A stretch of DNA of 64,000 bases from an uncultured Eubacterium sp. (GTDB lineage Bacteria; Bacillota; Clostridia; Lachnospirales; Lachnospiraceae). The translations under genes were made by a program, and so were the position numbers. The stretch is taken from contig CAJTXO010000009.1 of the NCBI GenBank assembly GCA_910583555.1, positions 1 through 64,000 of the forward strand, written 5' to 3'. Below, piece by piece: positions 33,201 through 41,815 of the stretch. The notes beneath the pieces are model-generated. The model was not told the origin of the DNA. It saw nothing but the letters and a program-made list of their open reading frames with translations, and searched no databases. Position 1 is the first letter of the stretch; every line of letters begins with the position of its first letter.

Positions 33201-34375
33201 CGATGCTCCGCTCCGACGCGGTGCGCAAACAGTGGCGGCTTGTCTTTTCCGAGGAATACAAGCTAGGTTACGTGGAGTCCGAGTTTGTCCCAAATGAGGA
33301 TATGTACGATATGGCCTGTCAGGTGCAGGCGATGATCGGCGGCCAGCTCGGTACGAAGACCCGCTTTGCCCTGTTCGAAGATCTGCAGAGCGTTTACCAC
33401 GAGAAGAGGGGTATTTTAACCGAATACCAGCTGATCATACAGAACAATCTGTTTGCGGAGCACATTCATTCAGAGATGGCGGAACTGCCGGAGGATAAAG
33501 TGACGCGCATCGATATCCGCGCGAAATACCGGGGCGTGGAGATCCCCTTTTTGAAACTGGCGTCGAAGCTGCGTGCCGATGTGGAGGAATTGAGCAATAT
33601 TCTGAGCGAGAAGGACAGGGAGTTATTTGAGGATATTTTATCGAATACGATCAGTAAAAAAATCCGCATCAAGATCCAGGAAAGCAACCGCTGGGTCGAT
33701 CAGATGAACCGCATGATGGAAGCGATGGAAACGTCGAGCGGACTGACGCTGAGCCTGAAGTGGAAGCCGAAGACGGCAGAGCAGGAAGGACAGCTTGATA
33801 CGGGAGAGCTCGTCGAACTGCTGCGGACCGATGCGGAGATCATGCGGCAGGAGGATATTGATAAGATTTCGGGCCATTTCCGCTCCTGCATCCAGGAAGC
33901 CAGAAAGCGTTCGAACGAGGAGTACAATCTGCAGTCGTTCCATATGATCATGAAGGACATCCTCGATTACCGCAAATGGTTTGAGTTTCAGCTGTATTTC
34001 CAAAAGGCGGGGGAGAAGAAAAAGGTAATGACAGACCGCATGTTTTTTACATTCAGCGGCGGCGAGAAAGCGATGTCCATGTACGTTCCCCTCTTTTCTG
34101 CGGTCGTCGCGAAATATAAGGGGGCCAATGACGACGCGCCGCGGATCATTTCCCTCGACGAGGCGTTTGCCGGCGTGGACGAAATGAACATCAAGGATAT
34201 GTTCCGGCTGATGATCCAGCTGGAATTGAACTTTATCATCAACTCGCAGGTACTCTGGGGAGATTATGAGACCGTGCCCGGCCTCGCCATTTTCCATCTG
34301 ATCCGCCCCCTAAACGCCAAGTATGTGACGGTGATGAAATATATATGGAATGGAAAGGTAAAGACGTTAGTCTGA
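30284..34375 (+). CDS. jetC: Wadjet type II JetC (TIGR02680), SMC-like ATPase
   Basis: About 1363 aa with SMC architecture. The N-terminal Walker A is GANGSGKS (residues 35-42), two long coiled coils (about 270-500 and 740-1000) surround a hinge-like middle, and the C-terminal head holds the signature FSGGEKAMSMYVPLF and Walker B RIISLDEAFAGVDEMN. It is the DNA loop-extruding motor of Wadjet. GTG 30284 with GGAGGT at 30275-30280 is preferred; ATG 30272 would include the ribosome site itself. Both starts overlap jetB. It appears intact. Confidence 0.92.
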   Translation: MKNSRWMASRIGLVDFWYYGDQEYEFLDGRMLLRGANGSGKSVTMQSFIPLLLDGNMRPERLDPFGSRARKMDNYLLEEEDEREERTGYLYMEFRRETSETYLTFGMGIRARKGKKLETWYFYIQDGRRVGRDFLLYKEGVEKLVLTKTELKNRIGTGGEVMDAQGEYESCVNRLLFGFETEEEYRELLSLLIQLRTPKLSKDFKPSVINEILSKSQQTLSEDDLRPMSEAIENMDSIETNLRTLSDCAKAAKDIQNVYDKYNRAVLLEKAEYYIGAEQTYQKDQKETAALEERQKNREQELAQVKERYAALENEQRVVEEEYRSLKDSDAAKLKEQEQDLVAEEAEKRQLLKEKEEKLESKKSDLREKEIQLQEHTDRSENLWYEIGQCFEEIAEMMEESAFSEWQFMVRELRENREEAYDFDYQAGLLKEYGKRIREGIRVLEKEEDTKRKYGDAMQEMDRRRDERESREKEWQQYEGLVREQKGELTEAIHVWSEQNEQLTLDPPALQQVDRRVESFGYEDDYSEIRGVADQKRQDIRNGLADEKSEADRERRRLEEEHDRLLQEIQELEQAEEVEPERPEAVVRNRELLREQGIPVLPFYKTIDFADGMSAEQCSRLEAALYEMGILDALVVSPDDRERILALDAAVCDRYLFTDARHLQANLMELFQAEHAENDIVLTMQIQNLLSGIGYGIQEETSTWIDENGHYRIGIVEGTVSSEYEAKFVGTTAREKHRLACMDALRQERQAVEQEMDRVMGEIRETERKLEQLQTEFEAFPAVIDLREALKGAEGARHLLEQAEEDVRRQREVLQEWEQKLKEIQIQVQEICGKTGLPERLSAYEEEQERVEEYGQQFGTVKEKHGQYVTALILMRDRQEQIQSLSLDLDDLMSEQNRLRWQLDKCGASLHSVREQMKLTDYEQIRERLDHCARRLSARDGIPKEKEEASQRRGELETEIKNGAAQMEKAVSAMLRSDAVRKQWRLVFSEEYKLGYVESEFVPNEDMYDMACQVQAMIGGQLGTKTRFALFEDLQSVYHEKRGILTEYQLIIQNNLFAEHIHSEMAELPEDKVTRIDIRAKYRGVEIPFLKLASKLRADVEELSNILSEKDRELFEDILSNTISKKIRIKIQESNRWVDQMNRMMEAMETSSGLTLSLKWKPKTAEQEGQLDTGELVELLRTDAEIMRQEDIDKISGHFRSCIQEARKRSNEEYNLQSFHMIMKDILDYRKWFEFQLYFQKAGEKKKVMTDRMFFTFSGGEKAMSMYVPLFSAVVAKYKGANDDAPRIISLDEAFAGVDEMNIKDMFRLMIQLELNFIINSQVLWGDYETVPGLAIFHLIRPLNAKYVTVMKYIWNGKVKTLV

Positions 34376-34384
34376 TGGGGAGCG

Positions 34385-35704
34385 ATGGAAGAGAACGGGT
34401 TAGAACAGGCAATTTCGTATTTCAGAAAATATAATGTGTATGGCCGTCTGTTTGCGTCCATGAGAGAAAAATATGCCAGTCTCGGACATTTGGGCGGCTC
34501 GTTTGTCCTGTCTGGTCTGACAGAAGACGAGCGTGGCGTCCTCTCGGGATTTACCGGGATGGATCTCGGTACGGAACCGTCCGTCCGCATTTCTTTTGCC
34601 AAGTTGAAGCGGGCGCTGTCAAAGAGCCGGTTCGGCGTGTGCACATGGGAGGAGATTTTGACAGCGTATGAGAATAAGCCGCTTGTCGTGAGGAAGGAAG
34701 AGCGGTCAAGACAGCGGGAGGAACGCGGTGCATTCTGGGAGAGCTGCCTGTCACAATGCGGGAAGGAAGATGTGCGGGAATGGCTGTCCGGGCTTTTGCA
34801 GGAGAAGGGACCGGGATACCGGCAGATTTTAAAACAGTACAAGGCGGATCAGGAGGCAGCGCGGAAGCTTTTGATCAATGTGATCCATGCGGCGGAGCAA
34901 TTGCCGGTCGATCAGGGGCAAAAGCAGGTTCTTCCGGTCTTTGCTTCCGGGATCACAGGGAATCCGCATTATTTTGACGAGGGGACAGCGGCTGGCAGCC
35001 TGCTTTTGCAATTTGGAAAATATCGTTTCGGGGAGACCGACGGGAAGCTGTCGGGGATCGAAAGAAAGGAGTCAGTGCTGTATCAGATGGGGATCCTGCG
35101 TGATGAATTGTCAAATACATGCCTCGCCTACCGCGTGACGGGATGGAAAAAGGACGGGCGTGTACATCCGGGCATACAGGGCTTTTGTGAAGAAAGTCAG
35201 GCTTTTTTGCTGACGCTGCATACGCTGGGCGGACTTTGCCGGCTGGAGTCATCACCGGAGAGTCTCTCCCGGATTCATGTGGTAGAAAATCCGGCGGTGT
35301 TTTCGTATTTGATCGAAAAATATCCAGAGAATACGTTTCTATGCACGAGCGGGCGTCTGACGCTTGCCGGATACGCGACGATGGATCTTTTTTCAAAGGA
35401 CACGCAGTTTTACTACGCGGGGGATTTTGACCCGGAGGGACTGCAGATCGCGCAGGGGTTGCGGGAGCGGTATGGGGAGCGGCTTGTTTTTTGGAATTAT
35501 AAAAGGGAGTTTTATGAGCAGGCTGTTTCGGAGCTGGAATTAGATGATGTGAGGTTAAAGAAACTGGATCGCATCGACTGTCCGGGACTTCAGGAAATAT
35601 GCCAGTGTATGAGGGAATGCGGGAGGGCGGCGTATCAGGAGAATATGCTGGGGACTTATGTCGTGGAAGGAGATTTTATGGGACAAATGGAGCGAAATAG
35701 TTAA
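34385..35704 (+). CDS. jetD: Wadjet type II JetD (TIGR02679, DUF2399), Toprim nuclease
   Basis: A 439-aa protein. The C-terminal Toprim/TopoVI-like domain is visible as HVVENPAVFSYLI (Glu301), LCTSGRLTLAGYATMDL and AGDFDPEGLQIAQGL (Asp347, Asp349), the metal-binding acidic residues of the nuclease that cuts the trapped plasmid. The N-terminal part holds the DUF3323-like region. ATG 34385 follows GGGGAGCG, 9 bp after jetC. It is the last gene of the operon; no clear terminator follows. Confidence 0.9.
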   Translation: MEENGLEQAISYFRKYNVYGRLFASMREKYASLGHLGGSFVLSGLTEDERGVLSGFTGMDLGTEPSVRISFAKLKRALSKSRFGVCTWEEILTAYENKPLVVRKEERSRQREERGAFWESCLSQCGKEDVREWLSGLLQEKGPGYRQILKQYKADQEAARKLLINVIHAAEQLPVDQGQKQVLPVFASGITGNPHYFDEGTAAGSLLLQFGKYRFGETDGKLSGIERKESVLYQMGILRDELSNTCLAYRVTGWKKDGRVHPGIQGFCEESQAFLLTLHTLGGLCRLESSPESLSRIHVVENPAVFSYLIEKYPENTFLCTSGRLTLAGYATMDLFSKDTQFYYAGDFDPEGLQIAQGLRERYGERLVFWNYKREFYEQAVSELELDDVRLKKLDRIDCPGLQEICQCMRECGRAAYQENMLGTYVVEGDFMGQMERNS

Positions 35705-35979
35705 AACAATTCTACACGGCCAAGCAGTAAGTCTATCAGATTGCAATGGAAAATTCCAGTGTCATCATAGAAGTTATGAGGAATATCCATGCGGATAATG
35801 ATTTTCTTATCTGTATCGTTTATTATGTTTTGAGTATTTTGTAGAACTTTCTTTTAATTCGTTGAAATCAGACGCGTTTTGGTATATAATATATTTGTAT
35901 TTTTCTGTGCATGAATGATTATCTTCGTTAGCATGTCAGGCTGCTATTTGCAGCACTTATTAACGAAGAGGTGGCAAAT

Positions 35980-37125
35980 ATGAGAAACAACGAAAAGAAA
36001 GAAGCAACGATTGAAGCATTGGATGTAATGATTGAAAATGTTGCTCAAGGAGCGTCTGGCTTTTGGGTGGAGGATCACGAGGGCTGTGGCAATCCTAAGA
36101 TTTTCCCTGAATTTGAAGAAGGCTTAAAGCGAGGACGCTTGGTATAAAAGGAGCATCATTTGTGTCCATGGAATACTGACGTTTTGTATGGCAAAGGTTA
36201 TGGTAACATAAATACTGGTTGTTATTATAGCTGATCCATTGACAAAGTTCGGTTTCTTTCGGAAAGGATGATGAGAGATGTTCTCATCCGATTCAGAAAG
36301 CGTCTGTTGCAAGGGGCGTATGATTGCAAAGAAAATGTGTTGCCGTTACTGACATCAAATGAAATCAACTACATCGAAAATGAAATCAAAAAGTCGAAGC
36401 AGGCAGAGGAAAGAAAACATAATGAAGAACGCAATGCTCGTTTGAAAAAAGCTGCCGCTTTGATTGCCCAATATCCAAACGAGGAATCTTTACTTGCCGC
36501 ATACTACGGTGAAAAGGATTGTATAAGCAACGAAAACGGCATTGTATTTTTTGACCCCGACTCTCAAAAAGCTGTTGTCGGTGCGGAGAAAATGTCTTAT
36601 GATGAATATCTTAGTGTACAGCTTGCGTCTTTGGGGCACGATTATCGTTCGGGCTTTGCCAATGGGGTCTTTAATTATTTATTAGAGTTCAAAGGACAAA
36701 TTGAGAAAATTAATGCAAAGCACATTTGCTTCAAACGGATTTTTATCAGCGGAATGTATCTAGATGGAGAGATGTTTGACGGCAAGGAAGACCACGTTTG
36801 GATGGACAAAGCTGGATTTGAAGAATTAAAGGTTGGAGACAGCGTTTCTTTTGGTGCTGATGTCTATCGATATATAAAAACTGGAAATGGTAAGTTAATT
36901 GATTATGGCTTGCGTAATCCGACAGGCATCAAAAAAATTGAAGAATATCAGCTTCCGAGCGATGATGAGCTGCGTATGCAGATGATTGGAGGAATCATCT
37001 GTGAAACTTGTTATTTGAGTGAACATTGCAACAGAGTATCATGTTTCTTTCCCAAAGAGAAAACGGAACAGAAACGGCAAATGATGGATTCCCTCAAAAA
37101 CTGCAATACTACGAAATCAAAGTGA
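35980..37125 (+). pseudogene. Unidentified gene interrupted by two in-frame stops
   Basis: A single frame starts at ATG 35980 (ribosome site GAGGTGG) and runs to TGA at 37123-37125, broken by TAA 36145-36147 and TGA 36232-36234. The bridge between the stops is clearly protein-like (CPWNTDVLYGKGYGN), and the third segment continues for about 285 aa. There it has a KKSKQAEERKHNEE coiled coil, a central domain and a cysteine cluster CETCYLSEHCNRVSC near the end. The full product would be ~381 aa. No family is recognised. The first 55-aa piece and the last part from ATG 36268/36271 could still be translated separately. Confidence 0.6.
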
Positions 37126-37135
37126 GGTGGAAGTT

Positions 37136-37924
37136 GTGAAAAAAGTAATTGTAGTGGTTCTTACCGTGTTTATGTTTTCATTATGTGGTTGTTCATTGAT
37201 TGAAAGCACTGATATCGAATCATTAAAAGGATGGTCTTTTCAAAGCAATTCGGGAACTGATGATTACAGTTTATTCTTTGGATTGCTTGACGGCAACGAT
37301 AAATATATTGCCGCCGATGTTGATGTTGATATCCGCATAGTCAATGATGCAGATGAAGAAGTATATTCAGCAACAAAGTCGGTGACATCCGAGGATTTTG
37401 GAGATTACGAAAGCAATGCCACCGGAAAACAGTATTTAGCAAATGTGAGAATACCTGCCTCCGATATAAAAAGTGGAAAATCAAATAATGGCACAGTATA
37501 TCTGACCGTATACAAGGGTGATACTGTTCGTTTTGATGAAGTCAACTGCACAGCACTATATTGTTTGCCAGTTGCAGATGTGACGCTTTCGGCAGAGGGT
37601 TTACCAACCAAAATAGTGGTTAAAGGATTTGACGGCAGTATGGAATCTGTTTTGGAAATTACGGATGTTTCCTACACCTATGAAAAAGAATTTACCTCAC
37701 AGCTTAAAATTACATTTTCGGGACAAAAGATAGCTGGCGATAGTTCGAGTTATGATATTATTTCCTATAAATTCTATGACAGTGATGGATATTTAACTGA
37801 TTCGAGCAATGTCTATCTCCAATCTCTTAGTGCTGGCGATAAATTTAAAGATGATTCCATTGTCGTGTACGATATAACACCCGGCGAAAGTTACACATTA
37901 CAGTTCGCCGAATATAGCTGGTGA
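37136..37924 (+). CDS. Secreted lipoprotein, unknown function
   Basis: A 262-aa protein. It has a short basic start (VKK), a hydrophobic stretch and the lipobox FSLCGC, giving a predicted lipid-modified Cys about 20 residues in. The mature part is acidic and beta-rich with no named domain (LKGWSFQSNSGTDDYSLFF; late TPGESYTLQFAEYSW). GTG 37136 is chosen because GAGGTGG at 37123-37129 fits it; GTG 37127 is too close. It follows the interrupted gene by about 10 bp and is probably in the same transcript. Confidence 0.75.
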   Translation: MKKVIVVVLTVFMFSLCGCSLIESTDIESLKGWSFQSNSGTDDYSLFFGLLDGNDKYIAADVDVDIRIVNDADEEVYSATKSVTSEDFGDYESNATGKQYLANVRIPASDIKSGKSNNGTVYLTVYKGDTVRFDEVNCTALYCLPVADVTLSAEGLPTKIVVKGFDGSMESVLEITDVSYTYEKEFTSQLKITFSGQKIAGDSSSYDIISYKFYDSDGYLTDSSNVYLQSLSAGDKFKDDSIVVYDITPGESYTLQFAEYSW

Positions 37925-37968
37925 TTTTTGATAAAGTACGTTTTTAGTGCATGGAGAGGATGGTTATT

Positions 37969-38127
37969 ATGTCAAAATGGTGTTTTAATTATGAAACTGG
38001 AAACTATGAAGATATTGACCGTGATGGTTACAGTTGGACAACCGGAGAATATACTAATAATTGGGATGACAGCGAATATCGACGTGAGAAGGAAGATGAA
38101 GAACGTCGCCGACAAGATGATTGGTAG
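37969..38127 (+). CDS. 52-aa small charged protein
   Basis: ATG 37969 is preceded by GGAGAGG at 37953-37959. The product is rich in Tyr, Trp, Asp and Glu (FNYETGNYEDIDRDGYSW, then YTNNWDDSEYRREKEDEERR) and has no recognised domain. Its composition is consistent and non-random, so I regard it as a real small gene; ATG 37951 in the same frame is an alternative start. A function cannot be given. Confidence 0.5.
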   Translation: MSKWCFNYETGNYEDIDRDGYSWTTGEYTNNWDDSEYRREKEDEERRRQDDW

Positions 38128-38131
38128 ATAA

Positions 38132-38926
38132 TTATATGCTTGCCGCTTGGCTTTCTGTAAATTTTACGGCGGTGGGTATGATAGATATTCCCACCGAAAA
38201 AGAAATTCTTGCCACAATGGAAGAAATACAGAACAATCCGCAGGACTTCAAATTTGTGGCATGACAAACGGATACGGCGCAGCCCTTCAAAGGAAGCTGC
38301 ACCGCATCCTGCATAAAAGTATCCTTATCTGGCGACAGCAAATCCTTTTCATCCGTTAATGCCAGCAGACGCGGCATGCCGCCGAAAAGCATATAGGTGT
38401 CAAGTGCTTTTCGCTCGTCACCGCCTGCATGAGAGTAGAACTCATCAAAGGAAAGAGGGAATATATGGATTTGGGTAGCACGGCCGCGGAACTCTGTAGC
38501 GATGTCGCTAGATAGTCCTTTCGAGTTGCTTCCAGTCACATATACATCCAAATTCTTATATGCCCTGAGTTCATTGAGCATATCATAGATGGTAACCTCA
38601 ATACCAACATTTTCTTTGTCGATGACTTTTGTGGTGAGTTGAATCTCATCAATGAAAAGATAGAATTTCTCATTTTTCTTCTCAGCAACAAGAGACTCGA
38701 CATATTCACAAAGCGTAATTGGGTTTCTAAATTTATAGTAACGTCTTTGGTCCAATTCGATTTTTATGACATGTTCTTCATGAACTCCCTGTGAGAGAAG
38801 GTACTCATAGAACAAGTCGAACAGCAATACCGACTTTCCGCAACGGTGGATGCCGGTAATTACCTTGACCTTGCCGTTCCACATATGATGAATCACACGA
38901 TTCAAATAATATTCTCGTTTAATCAT
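38132..38926 (-). pseudogene. AAA_14/DUF4143-type ATPase, C-terminally truncated
   Basis: From ATG at 38926 the minus strand encodes MIKREYYLNRVIHHMW, the P-loop VITGIHRCGKSVLL, FYLFIDEIQL (Walker B), YVTGSNSKGLSSDIATEF and YMLFGGMPRLLAL. This is the standard N-terminal half of the AAA_14 family. The family normally continues about 150 residues into DUF4143. Here the homology ends near 38330 and the frame runs on through unrelated sequence to 38132, antisense to a plus-strand fragment. A deletion or rearrangement has therefore fused it to other DNA. Confidence 0.7.
38136..38264 (+). pseudogene. Short gene fragment on plus strand
   Basis: A frame of 42 residues (MLAAWLSVNFTAVGMIDIPT, then MEEIQNNPQDFKFVA) looks like the C-terminal end of a real protein but has no ribosome site or upstream part. 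It lies directly opposite the spurious tail of the truncated ATPase, which supports the view that the two meet at a rearrangement point. The family is not identified. Confidence 0.4.
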
Positions 38927-39013
38927 TATTGCAACCTCGTACTTGCGACGATTACGTTGATACTTTTCTGTATCGTATACCACGAAATTTTTATATGAAC
39001 AATAGCACCGCTA

Positions 39014-39048
39014 ATAATAGACTTTATGTTTTTGTTGTGGTATACTAT
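39014..39048 (+). promoter_or_regulatory. Promoter, copy B of the 35-bp repeat
   Basis: TAGACT (39018-39023), a 17-bp spacer and TATACT (39041-39046) lie about 100 bp before the GNAT gene. It is 31/35 identical to copy A at 27472-27506. It lies in the divergent gap between the truncated ATPase and the acetyltransferase gene. Confidence 0.6.
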
Positions 39049-39143
39049 TTCTAATTTTATCGCCATTATTATAATTGGATAACTGCGGCATTATTGTATT
39101 CTTATGAGAAAAATGTTAGTCAGAAAATGAGGGGGAATCGGTT

Positions 39144-39644
39144 GTGGATCGTGTAAAATTTGATGATCATGAGGAGCGTATTTGTTATGACAGGATAAGG
39201 CTGGCAGACCGGCCTGATCTGATAGGGCAGGCAGCGGAATGGTTTCATGAAAAGTGGGGGATTCCCCTGGCGGCTTATCAGGAAAGTATGGAGGAATGTC
39301 TGGCGGGGGGACATGCGGTGCCACAGTGGTATGTGGCGATGGAAGGCGGCCGGATCGTTGGCGGGATGGGCGTCATCGAAAATGATTTCCACGATAGAAA
39401 GGACCTGGCGCCAAATGTTTGTGCTGTGTATACGGAGGAAGATAAGCGCGGGCAGGGGATAGCGGGCGAACTTCTTCGGTTTGTCTGCGCGGATTTGAAG
39501 TCAAAAGGGATTGATACATTATATCTTGTGACGGACCACACATCGTTTTATGAACGGTATGGGTGGGAGTTTTTCTGTATGGTGCAGGGGGATGGGGAAA
39601 CGGAGATGTCCAGGATGTATGTTCATAGGAGTGAGGGGAAGTAA
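39144..39644 (+). CDS. GNAT family N-acetyltransferase
   Basis: A 166-aa protein with the GNAT core: WYVAMEGGRIVGGMGV (beta 3-4), VCAVYTEEDKRGQGIAGELL (acetyl-CoA binding loop RGQGIA) and TLYLVTDHTSFYERYGWEF. It transfers an acetyl group from acetyl-CoA to an unknown amine. The start is GTG 39144 with GAGGGGGA about 8 nt upstream. It is monocistronic behind the copy-B promoter. Confidence 0.88.
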   Translation: MDRVKFDDHEERICYDRIRLADRPDLIGQAAEWFHEKWGIPLAAYQESMEECLAGGHAVPQWYVAMEGGRIVGGMGVIENDFHDRKDLAPNVCAVYTEEDKRGQGIAGELLRFVCADLKSKGIDTLYLVTDHTSFYERYGWEFFCMVQGDGETEMSRMYVHRSEGK

Positions 39645-39702
39645 GCGGGGAATGGGTGGTTGTTTTTCCGTTATGGAAAAAATAAATAAGGAGGACAACA
39701 TT

Positions 39703-39858
39703 TTGGATCGTAATGTCAATGTGATTAAGGATATTAATGGGAATAATATCGTTCTGATCAAAGATATCATATTCAAAGGAAAAAGACAGATTAAATGGGA
39801 TGATGTTAAGGATGTTTTAGACATAAAAAAAGAAACGAGCAACCCGTTCGAATCTTGA
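39703..39858 (+). CDS. 51-aa small protein, possibly the N-part of a longer family
   Basis: TTG 39703 lies 8 nt after a perfect AAGGAGG (39688-39694); ATG 39673 in the same frame has no ribosome site. The sequence (DRNVNVIKDINGNNIVLIKD, then FKGKRQIKWDDVKDVL) resembles the start of a clostridial protein family of around 130 residues, but here it ends after SNPFES. It may be a natural short form or a truncation. Function is unknown. Confidence 0.5.
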   Translation: MDRNVNVIKDINGNNIVLIKDIIFKGKRQIKWDDVKDVLDIKKETSNPFES

Positions 39859-40012
39859 GATTTTACTTGGCAAAAAACCCATTTCTTTGTCAATTATCTT
39901 ATCAAAATCTGTTTGGATTGTCAAGTATAAATTCTGAAAAAGCATATCTACATTGTCACTATGGGAAATAGGTGTTAGATGGTTTGAGAAATTTAAGGAA
40001 GGCGGTTTTTAC

Positions 40013-40807
40013 ATGGAAATAAGAAATGCAGCATTTGATCACGGAACTCCCTTTGACTGGGGCCGCACCTCGGCAGAATATGCGAAATACCGTGATGTTT
40101 ACCCAAAGGCGTTTTATGAAAAATTAGCAGAACTTTCTCTGGGTGTCAAAGGTCAAAAAGCATTAGATATCGGCACAGGAACCGGTGTGATCCCGAGAAA
40201 TATGTACAGTTATGGCGCGGAGTGGACCGGTGTCGATCTTTCAGAAAATCAAATTGCGTACGCGGACAAACTGAGCCGGGAGGCGGGACTGGATATACGC
40301 TTTCAGGCGGTGGCCGCTGAGGATATGGATTTTCCAGGAGAAAGTTTTGACGTCGTGACGGCCTGTCAGTGTTTCGGGTATTTTGATCAAGGTATTATCC
40401 TGCCGAAGATTTACCGGCTGCTGAAAAAAGACGGCCATTTTGCCGTTCTATTTATGGCGTGGCTGCCAGAAGAGAGCGAGATTGCCAGAATGAGCGAGGA
40501 ACTGGTTTTGAGATACAATCCTTCCTGGACGGGCGCGCATATGACGAGATACTCGCTGGATGTTCCGCCGTGGTGCGGGAATTTGTTCGAACCGGCACAT
40601 ATGCTTACATTTGATCAGCCAGTAACATTTACGAGAGAGAGCTGGCACGGCAGGATGAAAGCGTGCCGGGGAATCGGTGCTTCCTCCCTGAGCCGGGAGA
40701 AAATCGCCGCATGGGAAAGCGAGCACAGGAATTATTTACAGACGGTGCCGGAAACGTTTGACGTCCTTCATTTTGTTTCCATACTTGATGTGAAGAAAAG
40801 AGGGTAA
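40013..40807 (+). CDS. Class I SAM-dependent methyltransferase
   Basis: A 264-aa protein with motif I ALDIGTGTGVIPRNM, WTGVDLSENQ, AEDMDFPGESFDVVTACQCF and a variable C-terminal substrate part. It is Methyltransf_11/25-like with an unknown small-molecule substrate. ATG 40013 follows GGAAGGCGG; the longer frame from 39953 is not needed. The next gene starts 6 bp after its stop, so they form an operon. Confidence 0.88.
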   Translation: MEIRNAAFDHGTPFDWGRTSAEYAKYRDVYPKAFYEKLAELSLGVKGQKALDIGTGTGVIPRNMYSYGAEWTGVDLSENQIAYADKLSREAGLDIRFQAVAAEDMDFPGESFDVVTACQCFGYFDQGIILPKIYRLLKKDGHFAVLFMAWLPEESEIARMSEELVLRYNPSWTGAHMTRYSLDVPPWCGNLFEPAHMLTFDQPVTFTRESWHGRMKACRGIGASSLSREKIAAWESEHRNYLQTVPETFDVLHFVSILDVKKRG

Positions 40808-40813
40808 GTGCGC

Positions 40814-41740
40814 ATGATATTGAGTGTCAGCCGGAGGACGGACATCCCGAATTACTATTCCGATTGGTTTATCAATCGCCTGAAAGAGGGGTTTCTGTAT
40901 GTAAGGAATCCGATGAACGTGCATCAGATCAGTGAGATCGACCTCTCGCCGGAGGTGGTGGACTGTATCGTTTTTTGGACGAAAAATCCGGAGCCGATGA
41001 TTGAGAGGCTGGATGAATTAGAGGACTATCCCTTCTATTTTCAGTTTACGCTTACAGGTTATGGAGAGGATATTGAGCGCGGCGTGCCGCATAAAAAGGA
41101 TGTGATGATCCCGGTTTTTCAAAAACTAGCGGGAAAAATAGGAAAAGAGAGGGTCATCTGGAGGTACGATCCGATCCTTTTTAATCACCGGTATACGCCG
41201 GAATATCACAGGAGCGCTTTTTCGCAGATCGCGCGCGCCCTGAGCGGATATACAGATCGGTGCGTCATCAGTTTTGTCGATGTTTACGCCAAAAATAAAA
41301 AGAAGCTGGAGGCTCTGCGGTTGTCCGACGCAGGAAATGAACAGAAACTGGGGTTCGCGGCAGACATCCGGCGGATCGCGGAAGAAAACGGAATTGAGAT
41401 GATGTGCTGCGCGGAGCAGCTGGATCTGCAGCAGTGTGGCATCCGGCGCAGCAGTTGTATCGACAGGGGATTGATTGAAACGTTGACGGGCTGCCGGATC
41501 CGGGCGGGTAAGGACAGGAACCAGCGGGAAGAATGTGGCTGTATCGAGAGTGTAGAAGTCGGCACATATGACACTTGCCGGAATGGCTGCCAGTATTGCT
41601 ATGCGGTGGACAGCCGGCGCGTCGGCGTGGGACAGGCAGTTCCGTACGATCCGGATTCCCCGCTGCTTTGCGGGAAAGTGATGGAAGGGGATCGGATCAG
41701 TAAGAGGACGGTCAGGTCTTTGAAGATTGCAATTGAATAA
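40814..41740 (+). CDS. DUF1848 family protein with cysteine cluster
   Basis: A 308-aa protein. It begins ILSVSRRTDIPNYYSDWFIN, followed by GFLYVRNPMN, VFWTKNPEPM and IWRYDPILF, all typical of DUF1848. The C-terminal third holds many cysteines (QCGIRRSSC, ECGCIESVEVG, TCRNGCQYCYA). The final CxxxCxxC suggests an iron-sulphur or metal site; DUF1848 proteins have been compared with radical-SAM-like enzymes but have no proven reaction. ATG 40814 is preferred over GTG 40808. It is co-transcribed with the methyltransferase. Confidence 0.85.
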   Translation: MILSVSRRTDIPNYYSDWFINRLKEGFLYVRNPMNVHQISEIDLSPEVVDCIVFWTKNPEPMIERLDELEDYPFYFQFTLTGYGEDIERGVPHKKDVMIPVFQKLAGKIGKERVIWRYDPILFNHRYTPEYHRSAFSQIARALSGYTDRCVISFVDVYAKNKKKLEALRLSDAGNEQKLGFAADIRRIAEENGIEMMCCAEQLDLQQCGIRRSSCIDRGLIETLTGCRIRAGKDRNQREECGCIESVEVGTYDTCRNGCQYCYAVDSRRVGVGQAVPYDPDSPLLCGKVMEGDRISKRTVRSLKIAIE

Positions 41741-41744
41741 AGGC

Positions 41745-41773
41745 TTTACACTTTGAATAATGGTTGTTATAAT
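41745..41773 (+). promoter_or_regulatory. Sigma-A promoter
   Basis: TTTACA (41745-41750), a 17-bp spacer and consensus TATAAT (41768-41773) lie 43 bp before the 63-aa gene. Confidence 0.75.
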
Positions 41774-41815
41774 ATAGACAATAAAAACAACCAGTCAGAG
41801 AAAGTAGGTGGTTAT

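Noticed and set aside
36232..36234. TGA as selenocysteine codon
   Set aside because: The same frame also contains a TAA at 36145-36147, which selenocysteine insertion cannot explain.
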